This document shows, piece by piece, positions 45,394 through 54,048 of a stretch of 64,000 nt of DNA. Within the stretch, counting starts at the first letter, position 1. Every line of letters begins with the position of its first letter. A program made the translations under genes and the position numbers. This DNA is from Afipia sp. Root123D2 (GTDB lineage Bacteria; Pseudomonadota; Alphaproteobacteria; Rhizobiales; Xanthobacteraceae), in NCBI RefSeq assembly GCF_001425835.1, contig NZ_LMDP01000001.1:683476-747475 (forward strand), written 5' to 3'. The notes beneath the pieces were generated by a model. It did not search any database and had not been told where the DNA came from. It was given only the letters and a program-made list of their open reading frames with translations.

Positions 45394-46659
45394 TCAGGTT
45401 GATGTGGAATAGTCGGCAAGCCGCAAACCGGTGAATTGCCAGCGATGATGCGGATAGAAGAAGTTACGATAGGTGACACGGCTATGACCGGCGGGTGTTG
45501 CCAGCGACGAGCCACGCAGCACAAGCTGATTGACCATGAACTTGCCGTTGTATTCTCCGAGCGCGCCTTCGATAGCGCGATAGCCGGGGTACGGCGAGTA
45601 GGCGCTGCGCGTCCATTGCCAGACGATGCCGAAGGCGTCGTTCAGATGTCCGGCGCGCGCCGCCACTTCCCACTCCATCTCGGTCGGCAGATGCTTGCCG
45701 CTCCAGCGCGCGAACGCATCGGCCTCGTAGTAGCTGACATGGGACACCGGCGCGTCGGGATCGACGGGTTGTAATCCGCCGAGCGTCATGATCTGCCAGG
45801 CGCCGTCGATCTTGCGCCAATGGCCGGGCGCATCCCATTCCTCTCTCTCGACGGCGGCGAATCCATCCATCAGCCATAACGTCGCGGTGCGATAGCCGCC
45901 GTCCTGCATGAAGGCGAGCCATTCCCGATTGGTGATGAGGTTGCGCGCGAGCTTCACCGGGCCGACGAGGGCGCGGTGCGCGGGTTTCTCGTTGTCGAAG
46001 TGGAAGGTTTCGTTCGGGTGGCCGACGGTGTGAATGCCTTCGGTCAGCGTCACCCAATCATCGCCCTCTCGACGCGAGGCCGGAAATTTCCAATCCGGAT
46101 CGTAGGCGGGTGGAATGGGATTCTGCGCGAAGGCATGAAGAATGTCGGTCAGCATCAGTTCCTGGTGCTGCTGCTCGTGATTGAGGCCGACCTCCATCAG
46201 CGGGGCGACGTCGCGCAACGTCTCGGTACTGGCCGAGCCGAGAAATTTCGCCATCGCGGCATCGACATGCTTGCGATAGGCGGTCACCGCTTCCGCGCCG
46301 GGCCGGGTCAGGTGGCCACGTTGGGCGCGGGCGTGGCGCGGGCCGGCACTGACGTAATAGGAATTGAACAGATAGGCGTAGTCCGGATGGTAAGGCTTGT
46401 AGCCGGGGACATACTTGCCGAGCAGAAACTGCTCGAAAAACCACGTGGTATGGGCGCGGTGCCACTTGGCCGGGCTGGCGTCGGGCATCGACTGAACAAG
46501 CTGATCCTCGGGTGACAATGGCGCGGCGCGATGCTCGGTCTCGTCGCGGACGCGCCGATAAGCATCGAGCAGACTGTCAGCAAGGCCGGTCAGCGATTTG
46601 GCGGACGGGGAGTTGGATCTCTCGACGCTCGCGGCCGGTATATCTGCTGCTTTTGTCAC
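45394..46659 (-). CDS. egtB: Ergothioneine biosynthesis protein EgtB
   Basis: 421 residues from GTG 46659 (CGGAG at good spacing). N-terminal DinB-like domain with MPDASPAKWHRAHTTWFFEQF and the iron-binding HEQQHQELML (HX3HXE); C-terminal FGE-sulfatase fold with GLQPVDPDAPVSHVSYYEADAFARW, LPTEMEWEVAARAG and YRNFFYPHHRWQFTGLRLA. EgtB is a non-heme iron sulfoxide synthase joining hercynine to a thiol donor. First gene of egtB-egtD. Confidence 0.94.
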   Translation of the reverse strand: MTKAADIPAASVERSNSPSAKSLTGLADSLLDAYRRVRDETEHRAAPLSPEDQLVQSMPDASPAKWHRAHTTWFFEQFLLGKYVPGYKPYHPDYAYLFNSYYVSAGPRHARAQRGHLTRPGAEAVTAYRKHVDAAMAKFLGSASTETLRDVAPLMEVGLNHEQQHQELMLTDILHAFAQNPIPPAYDPDWKFPASRREGDDWVTLTEGIHTVGHPNETFHFDNEKPAHRALVGPVKLARNLITNREWLAFMQDGGYRTATLWLMDGFAAVEREEWDAPGHWRKIDGAWQIMTLGGLQPVDPDAPVSHVSYYEADAFARWSGKHLPTEMEWEVAARAGHLNDAFGIVWQWTRSAYSPYPGYRAIEGALGEYNGKFMVNQLVLRGSSLATPAGHSRVTYRNFFYPHHRWQFTGLRLADYSTST

Positions 46660-46966
46660 GAAAATCTCCGGTTTGGGAGAGAACGATACTCCTGCGGATC
46701 GGTTCCGAAGAAGAAAGGTCCCCCTAGATAGGGGCTGATGTCCAGAAAAAAAGATGCAATCGCATCTGATTTGATACGCGGCGAGACTGCCGAATGTTAC
46801 CGCGCGGGTCGCTGAAATTGGCCTAAAGCATGGCCTGCACGTCAATTTTATTGGGATGCAGAAGGATTTCAGGCTACATATATGATGAAGCGGCAGGTCA
46901 CGTCGTATTGCGCGGCCGCGCGGCAAGCTGGATGAGCCTCACGGAAGGCTCCCAAAAGGACAGACA
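46660..46966. promoter_or_regulatory. Divergent egtB–grxD control region
   Basis: No gene seen. The gap holds AGATGC-AATC-GCATCT, a perfect 6-bp inverted repeat at 46752-46767, and GGTCCCCCTAGATAGGGGCTG at about 46717-46737. AT-rich stretches (ATTTTATTGGGAT near 46845, CATATATGATGAAG near 46875) could serve grxD. Promoters for both directions must lie here. Confidence 0.4.
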
Positions 46967-47302
46967 ATGAGCATCGAGCAATTTATCGATTCCGAAGTGA
47001 AGTCGAACGACGTGGTCCTCTTCATGAAGGGAACCCCGCAGTTTCCGCAGTGTGGTTTCTCGGGCCAGGTGGTTCAGATTCTCGACCATGTCGGCGTCGC
47101 CTACAAAGGCCTGAACGTTCTCGAATCGTCCGAGCTGCGCGACGGCATCAAGATCTACTCGAACTGGCCGACCATTCCCCAGCTTTACGTCAAGGGCGAA
47201 TTCGTCGGTGGTTGCGACATCATCCGCGAGATGTTCCAGGCTGGTGAATTGCAGCAGTTGCTCGCCGACAAGGGCGTCGTGGTTCATCAGCCTGCGGGCT
47301 GA
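46967..47302 (+). CDS. grxD: Monothiol glutaredoxin, Grx4 type
   Basis: 111 residues. [37 protein letters not shown] holds the CGFS active site; [24 protein letters not shown] the glutathione-binding part. Cytosolic [2Fe-2S] carrier working with BolA. Ribosome site AAAAGGAC. Separated from bolA by the egt genes. Confidence 0.96.
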   Translation: MSIEQFIDSEVKSNDVVLFMKGTPQFPQCGFSGQVVQILDHVGVAYKGLNVLESSELRDGIKIYSNWPTIPQLYVKGEFVGGCDIIREMFQAGELQQLLADKGVVVHQPAG

Positions 47303-47380
47303 TCGGTCGCCGGACCTGCCTCCGTTTTGCAAGGAACGTGTGCGTCGCCAAAGCATTGGTGACGCACAGGAGGTCAGGTC

Positions 47381-47638
47381 ATGATGAAAGCCGCGATATT
47401 CGGAACAGCGCTGATTGCGCTGTCAGCAGGCGTCGCTGTTTCGGACCAACCCGGTCCTGACTGGATGAGTGCGGATGCCGTCCTCAAGATCCTCAACAAC
47501 GAAGGATATTCCGCCGTCACCGAACTTGAGGCTGACGATGGACATTGGGAAGCTGACGCGACCAAGGACGGCAAGGTCTACGAGCTTCATATCGATCCCA
47601 AGACCGGCAAATTGACCAAGGTCGAACTGAAGAAATAG
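47381..47638 (+). CDS. Secreted PepSY-domain protein
   Basis: 85 residues, AGGAGGTCA upstream. Signal peptide [20 protein letters not shown]; the mature part [27 protein letters not shown] and [19 protein letters not shown] is a single PepSY domain. PepSY proteins are periplasmic and are thought to inhibit proteases or sense ligands. Monocistronic. Confidence 0.88.
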   Translation: MMKAAIFGTALIALSAGVAVSDQPGPDWMSADAVLKILNNEGYSAVTELEADDGHWEADATKDGKVYELHIDPKTGKLTKVELKK

Positions 47639-47736
47639 CGGCCCCCATGCGGTGGCCGTCGTCTTGCCTTGCGGCAGGCGGCCGATACACTTCCTCTCAA
47701 GTCCGGACTGCAAACACCGGACATCGGGAGGTGTTT

Positions 47737-49020
47737 ATGCTCATGTTGCGTAGCCTTGTCGCGCCGGCTGCCGTCGCGCTGGCCTTCCTTGCCGCGGGTC
47801 ATGCGCGCGCCGATAGTGTCGTTCAAACCCGCCCCGCTGAGGCGGGTTTTTCGCAGGCAGGGCTTGCCCGCATCAGCGCCTACATCAAGAACGAGATCGC
47901 TGATAACAAAATTCCCGGCGCGGTGATGTTGATCAAGCGCCACGGCAAGGTCGCCTATTACGAAACCTTCGGTGTTCGCGATCCCGCCACCAAGGCGCCG
48001 ATGACGGCGAGTTCGATCTTCCGGATTTACTCGATGTCGAAACCGGTCACCTCGGTGGCGGCGATGATGCTGGTCGAGGAGGGCAAGCTTGCCCTGAACG
48101 ATCCGGTCGCGAAATACATTCCCGCGTTCAAGGACGTCAAAGTCGGCGTCGAACACAAGCGTGAGGACGGCAGTCTGACGCTCGAACTCGTTGCGCCGAA
48201 GCGGCCGATGACGGTTCAGGACCTGATGCGCCACACGTCGGGGATTACCTATGGGTTCTTCGGCGAAGGCATGGTGAAAAAGCTGTATGTCGATGCGCAT
48301 GTGTTCAACGGCGATTTCGACAACGCGGAATTCGCCGATCGCATTGCCAAACTGCCGCTTGCCTATCAGCCCGGCACGACTTGGGATTATAGCCACTCCA
48401 CCGACATTCTCGGCCGCGTAGTTGAAGTGGTGTCAGGAAAATCGCTTTACGAATTCGAGAAGGAGCGCATCCTCGATCCGCTAGGCATGAAGAGTACCGG
48501 CTTTTACGTCACCGATAAAAGCAAACAGGATCTGATCGCCGAGCCGTTCCCGACCGATCGCAAGATCGGCAACGATGCAGAAATGAACGACCCGCGGATC
48601 GCCCGTAGATGGCAGTCGGGCGGCGGGGGGATGGTCTCCACGGCCGGCGATTACGCGCGCTTCGCGCAGATGCTGGCGAACGGCGGGGCGCTTGACGGCA
48701 AACGCTATCTCAGCCCGAAAACCATTGCCTACATGGGATCGAACCACATCGGCCCGGGCTCCGGGGTGAAGCCGGGTCCGTATTATCTGCCGGGTCCCGG
48801 GTTCGGATTTGGCCTTGGTTTCGCGGTGCGGACCGATGCGGGGATCAGTCCGATGGAAGGTTCGGTCGGCGAGATGAACTGGTCGGGTGCCGGCGGCACG
48901 ACGTTCTGGATCGACCCGAAAGAGGACATGTACGTGGTGTTCATGGCCCAGACGGTGAAGGAACGCGGGCGAATTCGCTCAGCGCTCAAGAATCTCGTCT
49001 ACGGCGCGTTCGAAAAATGA
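47737..49020 (+). CDS. Class-C beta-lactamase-like serine hydrolase, copy 1
   Basis: 427 residues from ATG 47737 (GGGAGGTG upstream). Signal peptide to about residue 24 ([14 protein letters not shown]). SxxK nucleophile in [16 protein letters not shown]; tyrosine region [16 protein letters not shown], where YSH replaces the usual Yx[19 protein letters not shown]. Family includes esterases and peptidases, so antibiotic hydrolysis should not be assumed. Followed 67 bp later by a close paralogue. Confidence 0.9.
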   Translation: MLMLRSLVAPAAVALAFLAAGHARADSVVQTRPAEAGFSQAGLARISAYIKNEIADNKIPGAVMLIKRHGKVAYYETFGVRDPATKAPMTASSIFRIYSMSKPVTSVAAMMLVEEGKLALNDPVAKYIPAFKDVKVGVEHKREDGSLTLELVAPKRPMTVQDLMRHTSGITYGFFGEGMVKKLYVDAHVFNGDFDNAEFADRIAKLPLAYQPGTTWDYSHSTDILGRVVEVVSGKSLYEFEKERILDPLGMKSTGFYVTDKSKQDLIAEPFPTDRKIGNDAEMNDPRIARRWQSGGGGMVSTAGDYARFAQMLANGGALDGKRYLSPKTIAYMGSNHIGPGSGVKPGPYYLPGPGFGFGLGFAVRTDAGISPMEGSVGEMNWSGAGGTTFWIDPKEDMYVVFMAQTVKERGRIRSALKNLVYGAFEK

Positions 49021-49087
49021 TCGTGCGGTTCACCTCTCGCACGGACGGAGCTTGGCCCTCTTGATACATCGCCCGGCGCGGTTGCGA

Positions 49088-50374
49088 ATGGCACGGCGGT
49101 CAGTCCTTCGGCTGGCCGTTTCTGCCGCGATCACGTCGGTCGTGTCCGGACGAAGCCACGCGCGCGACGGCGGCCGTATGCGGACATGGCCGCCGGATGC
49201 ACCGTTGTCGGTAAAGCGGCTCGAACGGATTACCGCCTACTTCAAGAATGAAGTTGCCGAGAGAAAGATTCCGGGCGCTGTCGTCCTGGTTCAGCGCGGA
49301 GGCAAGCCGGTCTATCTGGGCGCATTCGGCTTGATCGATCCGCGTTCGAGCGAGCGAATGACGCCACAGGCGATCTTTCGCATGTATTCCATGACCAAGC
49401 CGATCACCAGTGTCGCGGCGATGATGCTGGTCGACGACGGCAAATTGCAGCTCGAGGATCCGCTGTCGAAATACATTCCGTCGTTTGCCACCATGTTTGT
49501 CGGCGTCGAAAGCAAGAGTCCTGAAGGCGATGGCGTGTTGACGCTCGAACGGGCGACTCGGCCGATCACGATCAAGGACTTGATGCGTCATTCCGCAGGG
49601 TTTCCCTACGGGTTCTATGGTGAGGGCCTTGTTCGAAAGGTTTATGGCAATGCGGATTTCATATCCCAGGACATCAGCAACGCTGAGCTTGCGGAGAAGA
49701 TCGCGCTGGCGCCATTGAAGGAACAGCCCGGAACGGTGTGGGACTATGGCTATGCGATAGATGTGCTTGGCCGCGTAATCGAGGTCGCGTCTGGAAAGAC
49801 ACTGTACGCTTTTGAGAGCGAACGGTTGCTTAAACCGCTCGGCATGTCTGATACGGGATTTTACGTTCCGGACCAGGCGAAGCATCACTTGATCGCGGAA
49901 CCGCTTCCGCAGGACAGAAGGTTGAATATCGATTTGATCAGAAACCCGCGGAAGCGCCCCAAAATGGAGTCGGGCGGTGGCGGCATGGTGTCGACCGTCG
50001 GCGACTTCGCGCGCTTCTGCCAGATGATCCTGAGCGGCGGCACGCTGGACGGCCGACGGTATCTTCGGCCCGAGACGCTGTCAGCGATGACGACCAACCA
50101 GATCGAGCCGGACGGTCCGATCAAGCGTGGCGACTATTACTTTCCCGGCGACGGTTTCGGGTTCGGCCTGGGGTTCGGCATCCGGGTCGAGCCGGGCGAG
50201 CGCGCCGATCCGGGCGTGCTGGGCGAACTGAAATGGGACGGGGCGGGCGGCGCCTATTTCTGGATCGATCGCATGCACGACATGTTCGCGGTCCTGATGA
50301 TCCAGTCGCCCTCGGAGCGGGGCCGGATCCAGCGCGAGTTCAAGGCGCTGGTGTATGACGCGTTCGAGAACTGA
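49088..50374 (+). CDS. Class-C beta-lactamase-like serine hydrolase, copy 2
   Basis: 428 residues from ATG 49088; an upstream TTG at 49052 is in frame. The N-terminus MARRSVLRLAVSAAITSVVSG has a twin-arginine-like RRSVLRL and hydrophobic core, suggesting Tat export. SxxK in [57 protein letters not shown]. Colinear with copy 1 throughout, hence a tandem duplication; copy 1 has a Sec-like signal, so export routes may differ. Confidence 0.88.
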   Translation: MARRSVLRLAVSAAITSVVSGRSHARDGGRMRTWPPDAPLSVKRLERITAYFKNEVAERKIPGAVVLVQRGGKPVYLGAFGLIDPRSSERMTPQAIFRMYSMTKPITSVAAMMLVDDGKLQLEDPLSKYIPSFATMFVGVESKSPEGDGVLTLERATRPITIKDLMRHSAGFPYGFYGEGLVRKVYGNADFISQDISNAELAEKIALAPLKEQPGTVWDYGYAIDVLGRVIEVASGKTLYAFESERLLKPLGMSDTGFYVPDQAKHHLIAEPLPQDRRLNIDLIRNPRKRPKMESGGGGMVSTVGDFARFCQMILSGGTLDGRRYLRPETLSAMTTNQIEPDGPIKRGDYYFPGDGFGFGLGFGIRVEPGERADPGVLGELKWDGAGGAYFWIDRMHDMFAVLMIQSPSERGRIQREFKALVYDAFEN

Positions 50375-50399
50375 CTCGCCTTTCTCCGACCCAAGAAAA

Positions 50400-50423
50400 A
50401 AGGCCGCCCGGTGGGGCGGCCTT
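50400..50423. terminator. Bidirectional terminator
   Basis: AAGGCCGCCC-GGTG-GGGCGGCCTT, a 10-bp perfect stem. AAAAAA precedes it (T-run for the minus-strand rpsD transcript) and TTGGTGTTCC follows for the plus strand. It separates convergent genes. Confidence 0.8.
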
Positions 50424-50449
50424 GGTGTTCCGTATCGCGCGGAAAGAGA

Positions 50450-51067
50450 TCAGCGCGAATAGAATTCGATGATCAGGTGCGGCTCCATCTGAACCGGGAA
50501 CGGCACTTCCGACAGGCTCGGAACGCGCGTGAACTTCGCGACCTGCTTGCCGTGATCGACTTCGATGAAGTCCGGCACATCACGCTCGCCGAGCTGATTG
50601 GCTTCGAGAACGAAGGTGAGCTGCTTCGAAGATTCCTTGATCTCGACGACGTCGCCGACCTTGACCTTGTAGCTCGCGATGTTGACGCGCTTGCCGTTCA
50701 CCTTGACGTGGCCGTGGTTGATGAACTGGCGTGCCGCGAACATGGTCGAGACGAACTTGGCACGATAGACCACGGTGTCGAGGCGGCGCTCGAGCAGGCC
50801 GATCAGGTTTTCGCCCGAGTCACCCTTGAGGCGAGTCGCTTCGACATACACCGCATAGAACTGGCGTTCGGAAATGTTGGCGTAGTAGCCCTTGAGCTTC
50901 TGCTTGGCGCGCAGCTGCGTGCCGAAATCCGAGAGCTTGCCTTTGCGGCGCTGGCCGTGCTGGCCGGGGCCGTATTCGCGCTTGTTGACGGGGCTCTTCG
51001 GGCGGCCCCAGATGTTCTGGCCCATACGGCGATCAATCTTGTACTTCGCCTCACTACGCTTAGTCAT
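50450..51067 (-). CDS. rpsD: 30S ribosomal protein S4
   Basis: 205 residues. [58 protein letters not shown] and S4 domain [39 protein letters not shown]. Primary 16S-binding protein. Monocistronic, AGAAAGAGGACGCG upstream. As often in Alphaproteobacteria, it lies outside the main ribosomal operons. Confidence 0.98.
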   Translation of the reverse strand: MTKRSEAKYKIDRRMGQNIWGRPKSPVNKREYGPGQHGQRRKGKLSDFGTQLRAKQKLKGYYANISERQFYAVYVEATRLKGDSGENLIGLLERRLDTVVYRAKFVSTMFAARQFINHGHVKVNGKRVNIASYKVKVGDVVEIKESSKQLTFVLEANQLGERDVPDFIEVDHGKQVAKFTRVPSLSEVPFPVQMEPHLIIEFYSR

Positions 51068-51188
51068 CGCGTCCTCTTTCTAGGTTACGGTTTGAGGAAA
51101 CGCGCCCTCCTGTGCAGCGGGAAATCCCGGTGCTGACAGGTCCGCCTCGTAAGCTTGACGAGGAAAACCACGGGTCGCGAAACGCAAC

Positions 51189-51208
51189 GCGGGCCGAAAA
51201 CGGCCCGC
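51189..51208. terminator. Strong hairpin between cupin gene and rpsD
   Basis: GCGGGCCG-AAAA-CGGCCCGC, 8-bp perfect stem with a 4-base loop. It lies after the cupin gene and before rpsD on the minus strand. No strong T-run follows on that strand; plus-strand GGGGGTTTTTAGGG follows 6 bp later. A terminator or an rpsD leader structure. Confidence 0.5.
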
Positions 51209-51285
51209 GAGCAGGGGGTTTTTAGGGAGAAACCGCCGCCAAGTCAAACAGATCGATGGTTTGGCGCGGTTTTCCGCAGGGGCCG

Positions 51286-51681
51286 TTATTTGGCCGGCGA
51301 GGCCAGCGGCTTGGTTTTGTCGACGATATAAATTCCAAGCACTTTCAATGACTTGTCGCCATGGACCTTGGCGTCATGGACGACTCCGGCCGGGATCGAA
51401 TAGGACTCGCCGGCCTTCAGGTGCAGGGGCGGTTTGCCGTCGATGAGGAGCTCGGCTTCACCTTCCAGCACATAGCCGGTCTCGATGCCGGGGTGGGTGT
51501 GCCGGCCGGCCGCGCCGCCGGGGCCGATTTCAGCGATGCCGGTGACGGTGGTGTAGCCCTCCGGAAAGTCGATTTTCTGCAATGGGGTGCGCTTGATCCC
51601 CGCCGGCGGTTGCTGGGCCGCCGCAACACTGAGGCTGGCGAAAGCGACGACAGACGCGCAAAGCAATGCCTTCCTGAACAT
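51286..51681 (-). CDS. Secreted cupin-domain protein
   Basis: 131 residues. Signal peptide MFRKALLCASVVAFASLSVA cleaved near AAQQPP. Cupin motif 1: GRHTHPGIETGYVLEGEAEL (HxH…E); motif 2: YSIPAGVVHDAKVHG. Metal-binding single cupin, probably periplasmic, role unknown. AGGATCGTC before ATG. Confidence 0.88.
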   Translation of the reverse strand: MFRKALLCASVVAFASLSVAAAQQPPAGIKRTPLQKIDFPEGYTTVTGIAEIGPGGAAGRHTHPGIETGYVLEGEAELLIDGKPPLHLKAGESYSIPAGVVHDAKVHGDKSLKVLGIYIVDKTKPLASPAK

Positions 51682-51772
51682 GACGATCCTCCAAAACCGT
51701 TCTCTTCGCGGAACGGATCGATGTCAGGCTATCAGCGGCGCAAAATGCCGGGAAGGATATCTTTGACGCCGC

Positions 51773-52531
51773 TCAGGCAATCGACCTGATTTTGCCGAAG
51801 GCGGCGATCTCGTCGGCGATCTCGCCGTTCATGACCTCTTCCATCCGGTCGAGCGCGCTCGCGACCGGGACGCCGTCATAGATGCGATGGTCCCAGTGAA
51901 AGATGATTTCCATCGTGTGATCGGACCGGACCAGTCCGTAACTGATAAGGCAGGGGCCGGGAAACAGCGCCGTGACGGTTTCGATTCCCAGCGACGCGAC
52001 CGATGTAATCGCGAATGTGCCGGCATGATTGGAGCGTTGTCGGCCGATATTGAGCGCGAAGGCCCAGATCAGGCGCCGCAACGGCCGCGGCAGCCGCGAG
52101 ACCTGCATCAGCCTGCTGAGGGAGGGAATCTTGTCCAACGGTGCTTCCTTGCCGTGACGGATCTCTTCGTCGATGTCGTTCAGCGACAACTGTTCGGGAT
52201 CGCCGACCTTCAGGAAGTGGACCGCCTGTTCGTCGAAATCGTTGCGGACGATCGCGATCATTGCGGCGTTACGGTGGACTTCAAAGAAATGCGGCCACGG
52301 CCATTTCACATAGAGCGTGCGGAACAACGCATCGTCGCGGGCGACGACGCCGAACGCCTTCGCGATGATCGAAGACCATCCCGGCCGCTGGACCTGCGCC
52401 GCGCGGGCCTGAACCAGTGGGCCGAGATTCAGCGTGCGCCGCACCGAGACGCGCGGGACATCCATCGACGCGTGCATGAGATCGCCGATCAGCCGCCGCG
52501 GCAGCGATATTTTCTTGTAAGTCCCGCGCAT
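51773..52531 (-). CDS. Stand-alone E2-like (2-oxoacid dehydrogenase) acyltransferase domain
   Basis: 252 residues, no lipoyl or E3-binding domain. RLIGDLMHASMDVPRVSVRRTLNLGPLV with ARAAQVQRPGWSSIIAKAFG resembles the start of the E2 catalytic fold; the C-terminus IIFHWDHRIYDGVPVASALDRMEEVMNG matches the E2/CAT DHRxxDG motif, though the first His is Trp-shifted. FAITSVASLGIETVTALFPGPCLISYG also fits. Probably a CoA-dependent acyltransferase of unknown substrate; without a lipoyl arm it cannot be a normal E2. Monocistronic. Confidence 0.75.
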   Translation of the reverse strand: MRGTYKKISLPRRLIGDLMHASMDVPRVSVRRTLNLGPLVQARAAQVQRPGWSSIIAKAFGVVARDDALFRTLYVKWPWPHFFEVHRNAAMIAIVRNDFDEQAVHFLKVGDPEQLSLNDIDEEIRHGKEAPLDKIPSLSRLMQVSRLPRPLRRLIWAFALNIGRQRSNHAGTFAITSVASLGIETVTALFPGPCLISYGLVRSDHTMEIIFHWDHRIYDGVPVASALDRMEEVMNGEIADEIAAFGKIRSIA

Positions 52532-52660
52532 CCCGACAGTCTTTCCCCGGCTTGCCTCTGCGTGCTGGCAAGCTCCGCGATACGGCGGAGCGATATAGCA
52601 CGAGCGCGCGTCACAGGCAGTCTTTTTGAGACGCGGCGGTCACCGTAGCGGCCGAACGCG

Positions 52661-53464
52661 TCAGGCTGCGGGCAAAGTTGAGCCAAAAAATGGTTCGAGC
52701 CCCCGTGCCAGCACAGGGCCGGGTTGCCGCCCCGAGGTGAAGGCGATGCGGGCGGGTGGAGGAGCGGGAGCGTCGATGGCCGGACCGAGCAATGCGGTGA
52801 CCCGCCGCGCAATGGCGGGTGCCGGATCGATCCAGTCAACCGGCCACGGCGCGAGCCGGGTCAATTGCTCCATCAGCAAAGGATAATGGGTGCAGGCGAG
52901 CACCACCGTGTCGGTTGGCGCTGCGCCATCGAGAAAGCATGGTGCGATTTCGGCGGCGATGCTGGCGTCGCTCACGCTCTGGCCGCGCAACGCTGCCTCG
53001 GCCAGTGAGGCGAGGTTTTCCGCACCGACCAGCGTGACGTCGCAGCCCTGCGCGAAGTCGCGGATCAGCGTCTTGGTGTATTCGCGTTTCACGGTGCCCT
53101 TGGTGCCGAGCACCGAAACGCGCTTGGTCTTCGAGATCGCGCAGGCCGGCTTGATCGCAGGCACAGTGCCGACGAAGGGCACGGTATAGGCGGCGCGCAA
53201 ATGCTCCATCACCAGCGTCGATGCCGTGTTGCAGGCGATCACCACCAGATCGGGCGCATGTTGGGCGATCAGGTCGCCGATCAGCGGCACGACACGGGCG
53301 ATGATCTCGCCCTCGGTGTGATGGCCGTAAGGGAAAAAGGCGTCGTCGGCTACGTAGGTATAGATCGCGTCGGGCCGCGCCTTCACGATCTCGCGGAACA
53401 CCGTGAGGCCGCCGAGGCCGGAATCGAACACCAGAATTGTCGGAACGTGGGGCACGGACATCAT
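52661..53464 (-). CDS. murI: Glutamate racemase
   Basis: 267 residues. ILVFDSGLGGLTVFREIV, catalytic cysteines in LVVIACNTASTLVM and TVVLACTHYPLLMEQL, and VPFVGTVPAIKPA. Interconverts L- and D-glutamate for peptidoglycan. Monocistronic on the minus strand; the C-terminus PVLARGLEPFFGSTLPAA is slightly extended. Confidence 0.96.
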   Translation of the reverse strand: MMSVPHVPTILVFDSGLGGLTVFREIVKARPDAIYTYVADDAFFPYGHHTEGEIIARVVPLIGDLIAQHAPDLVVIACNTASTLVMEHLRAAYTVPFVGTVPAIKPACAISKTKRVSVLGTKGTVKREYTKTLIRDFAQGCDVTLVGAENLASLAEAALRGQSVSDASIAAEIAPCFLDGAAPTDTVVLACTHYPLLMEQLTRLAPWPVDWIDPAPAIARRVTALLGPAIDAPAPPPARIAFTSGRQPGPVLARGLEPFFGSTLPAA

Positions 53465-53499
53465 GATAGCCGATCGGCGGTTACCATTCGGTTGTGATG

Positions 53500-54048
53500 C
53501 TAGACCGGCTGGAGCGGCCGATGCGGTTCCGCAGGTAGCTCGATCTTGATGGCATCACCGGGGCGAACATCGCCTTCGGTGAGAACCACACTCATAATTC
53601 CGGCTTTGCGGATCAGATGGCCGTCGGCGTCCCGGTCCAGCGTGGCCGCCATCAGGCCCCTCTGGAAGCGGTCGATCTGGACGCAGGGATTGCGCAGGCC
53701 GGTGATTTCCACCACAGCGGCGTCGCCCAGACTCAGCCGTGTTCCGGTCGGCAGCCCGAGCAGATCGACGCCGCGCGTCGTCACGTTCTCGCCCATCTCC
53801 CCAGGCCGGACGATGAAGTCCTTAGCCTGCAGCTCGTCGAACAGCTCCTCGTGGAGGAGGTGGACCTGGCGCAAATTGGGCTGGGTCGGATCCCTCGCCA
53901 CCCGCGAGCGGTGCTTCACCGTCTCGCCCATATGCGCGTCGCCGTCGACGCCGAGCCCCTTGAGCAGCCGGATGCTCAGGCTGTTGGTCTTGCTGAAGTG
54001 GTGGCCCTTGCGCAGGCTGACGGCGGTGACGACGCCCATGAAGTTCAC
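53500..54048 (-). CDS. MOSC-domain protein
   Basis: 182 residues from GTG 54048 (CGGAG upstream), whose GTGA overlaps the purB stop by 4 bp; the alternative ATG is 54039. GVVTAVSLRKGHHFSKTNSL, GLGVDGDAHMGETVKHRSRV, NLRQVHLLHEELFDEL, GEMGENVTTRGVDLLGLPTG and ITGLRNPCVQIDRFQRGLM fit the MOSC beta-barrel with its conserved Cys. MOSC proteins reduce N-hydroxylated compounds or carry sulfur/molybdenum cofactor. Translationally coupled to purB; the frame extension to 54453 is antisense-like noise. Confidence 0.88.
   Translation of the reverse strand: MNFMGVVTAVSLRKGHHFSKTNSLSIRLLKGLGVDGDAHMGETVKHRSRVARDPTQPNLRQVHLLHEELFDELQAKDFIVRPGEMGENVTTRGVDLLGLPTGTRLSLGDAAVVEITGLRNPCVQIDRFQRGLMAATLDRDADGHLIRKAGIMSVVLTEGDVRPGDAIKIELPAEPHRPLQPV

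Noticed and set aside
47737-50374. Antibiotic-resistance beta-lactamases
   Set aside because: Only the general class-C-like fold is visible; many members are esterases or peptidases, and the YxN motif is not standard.
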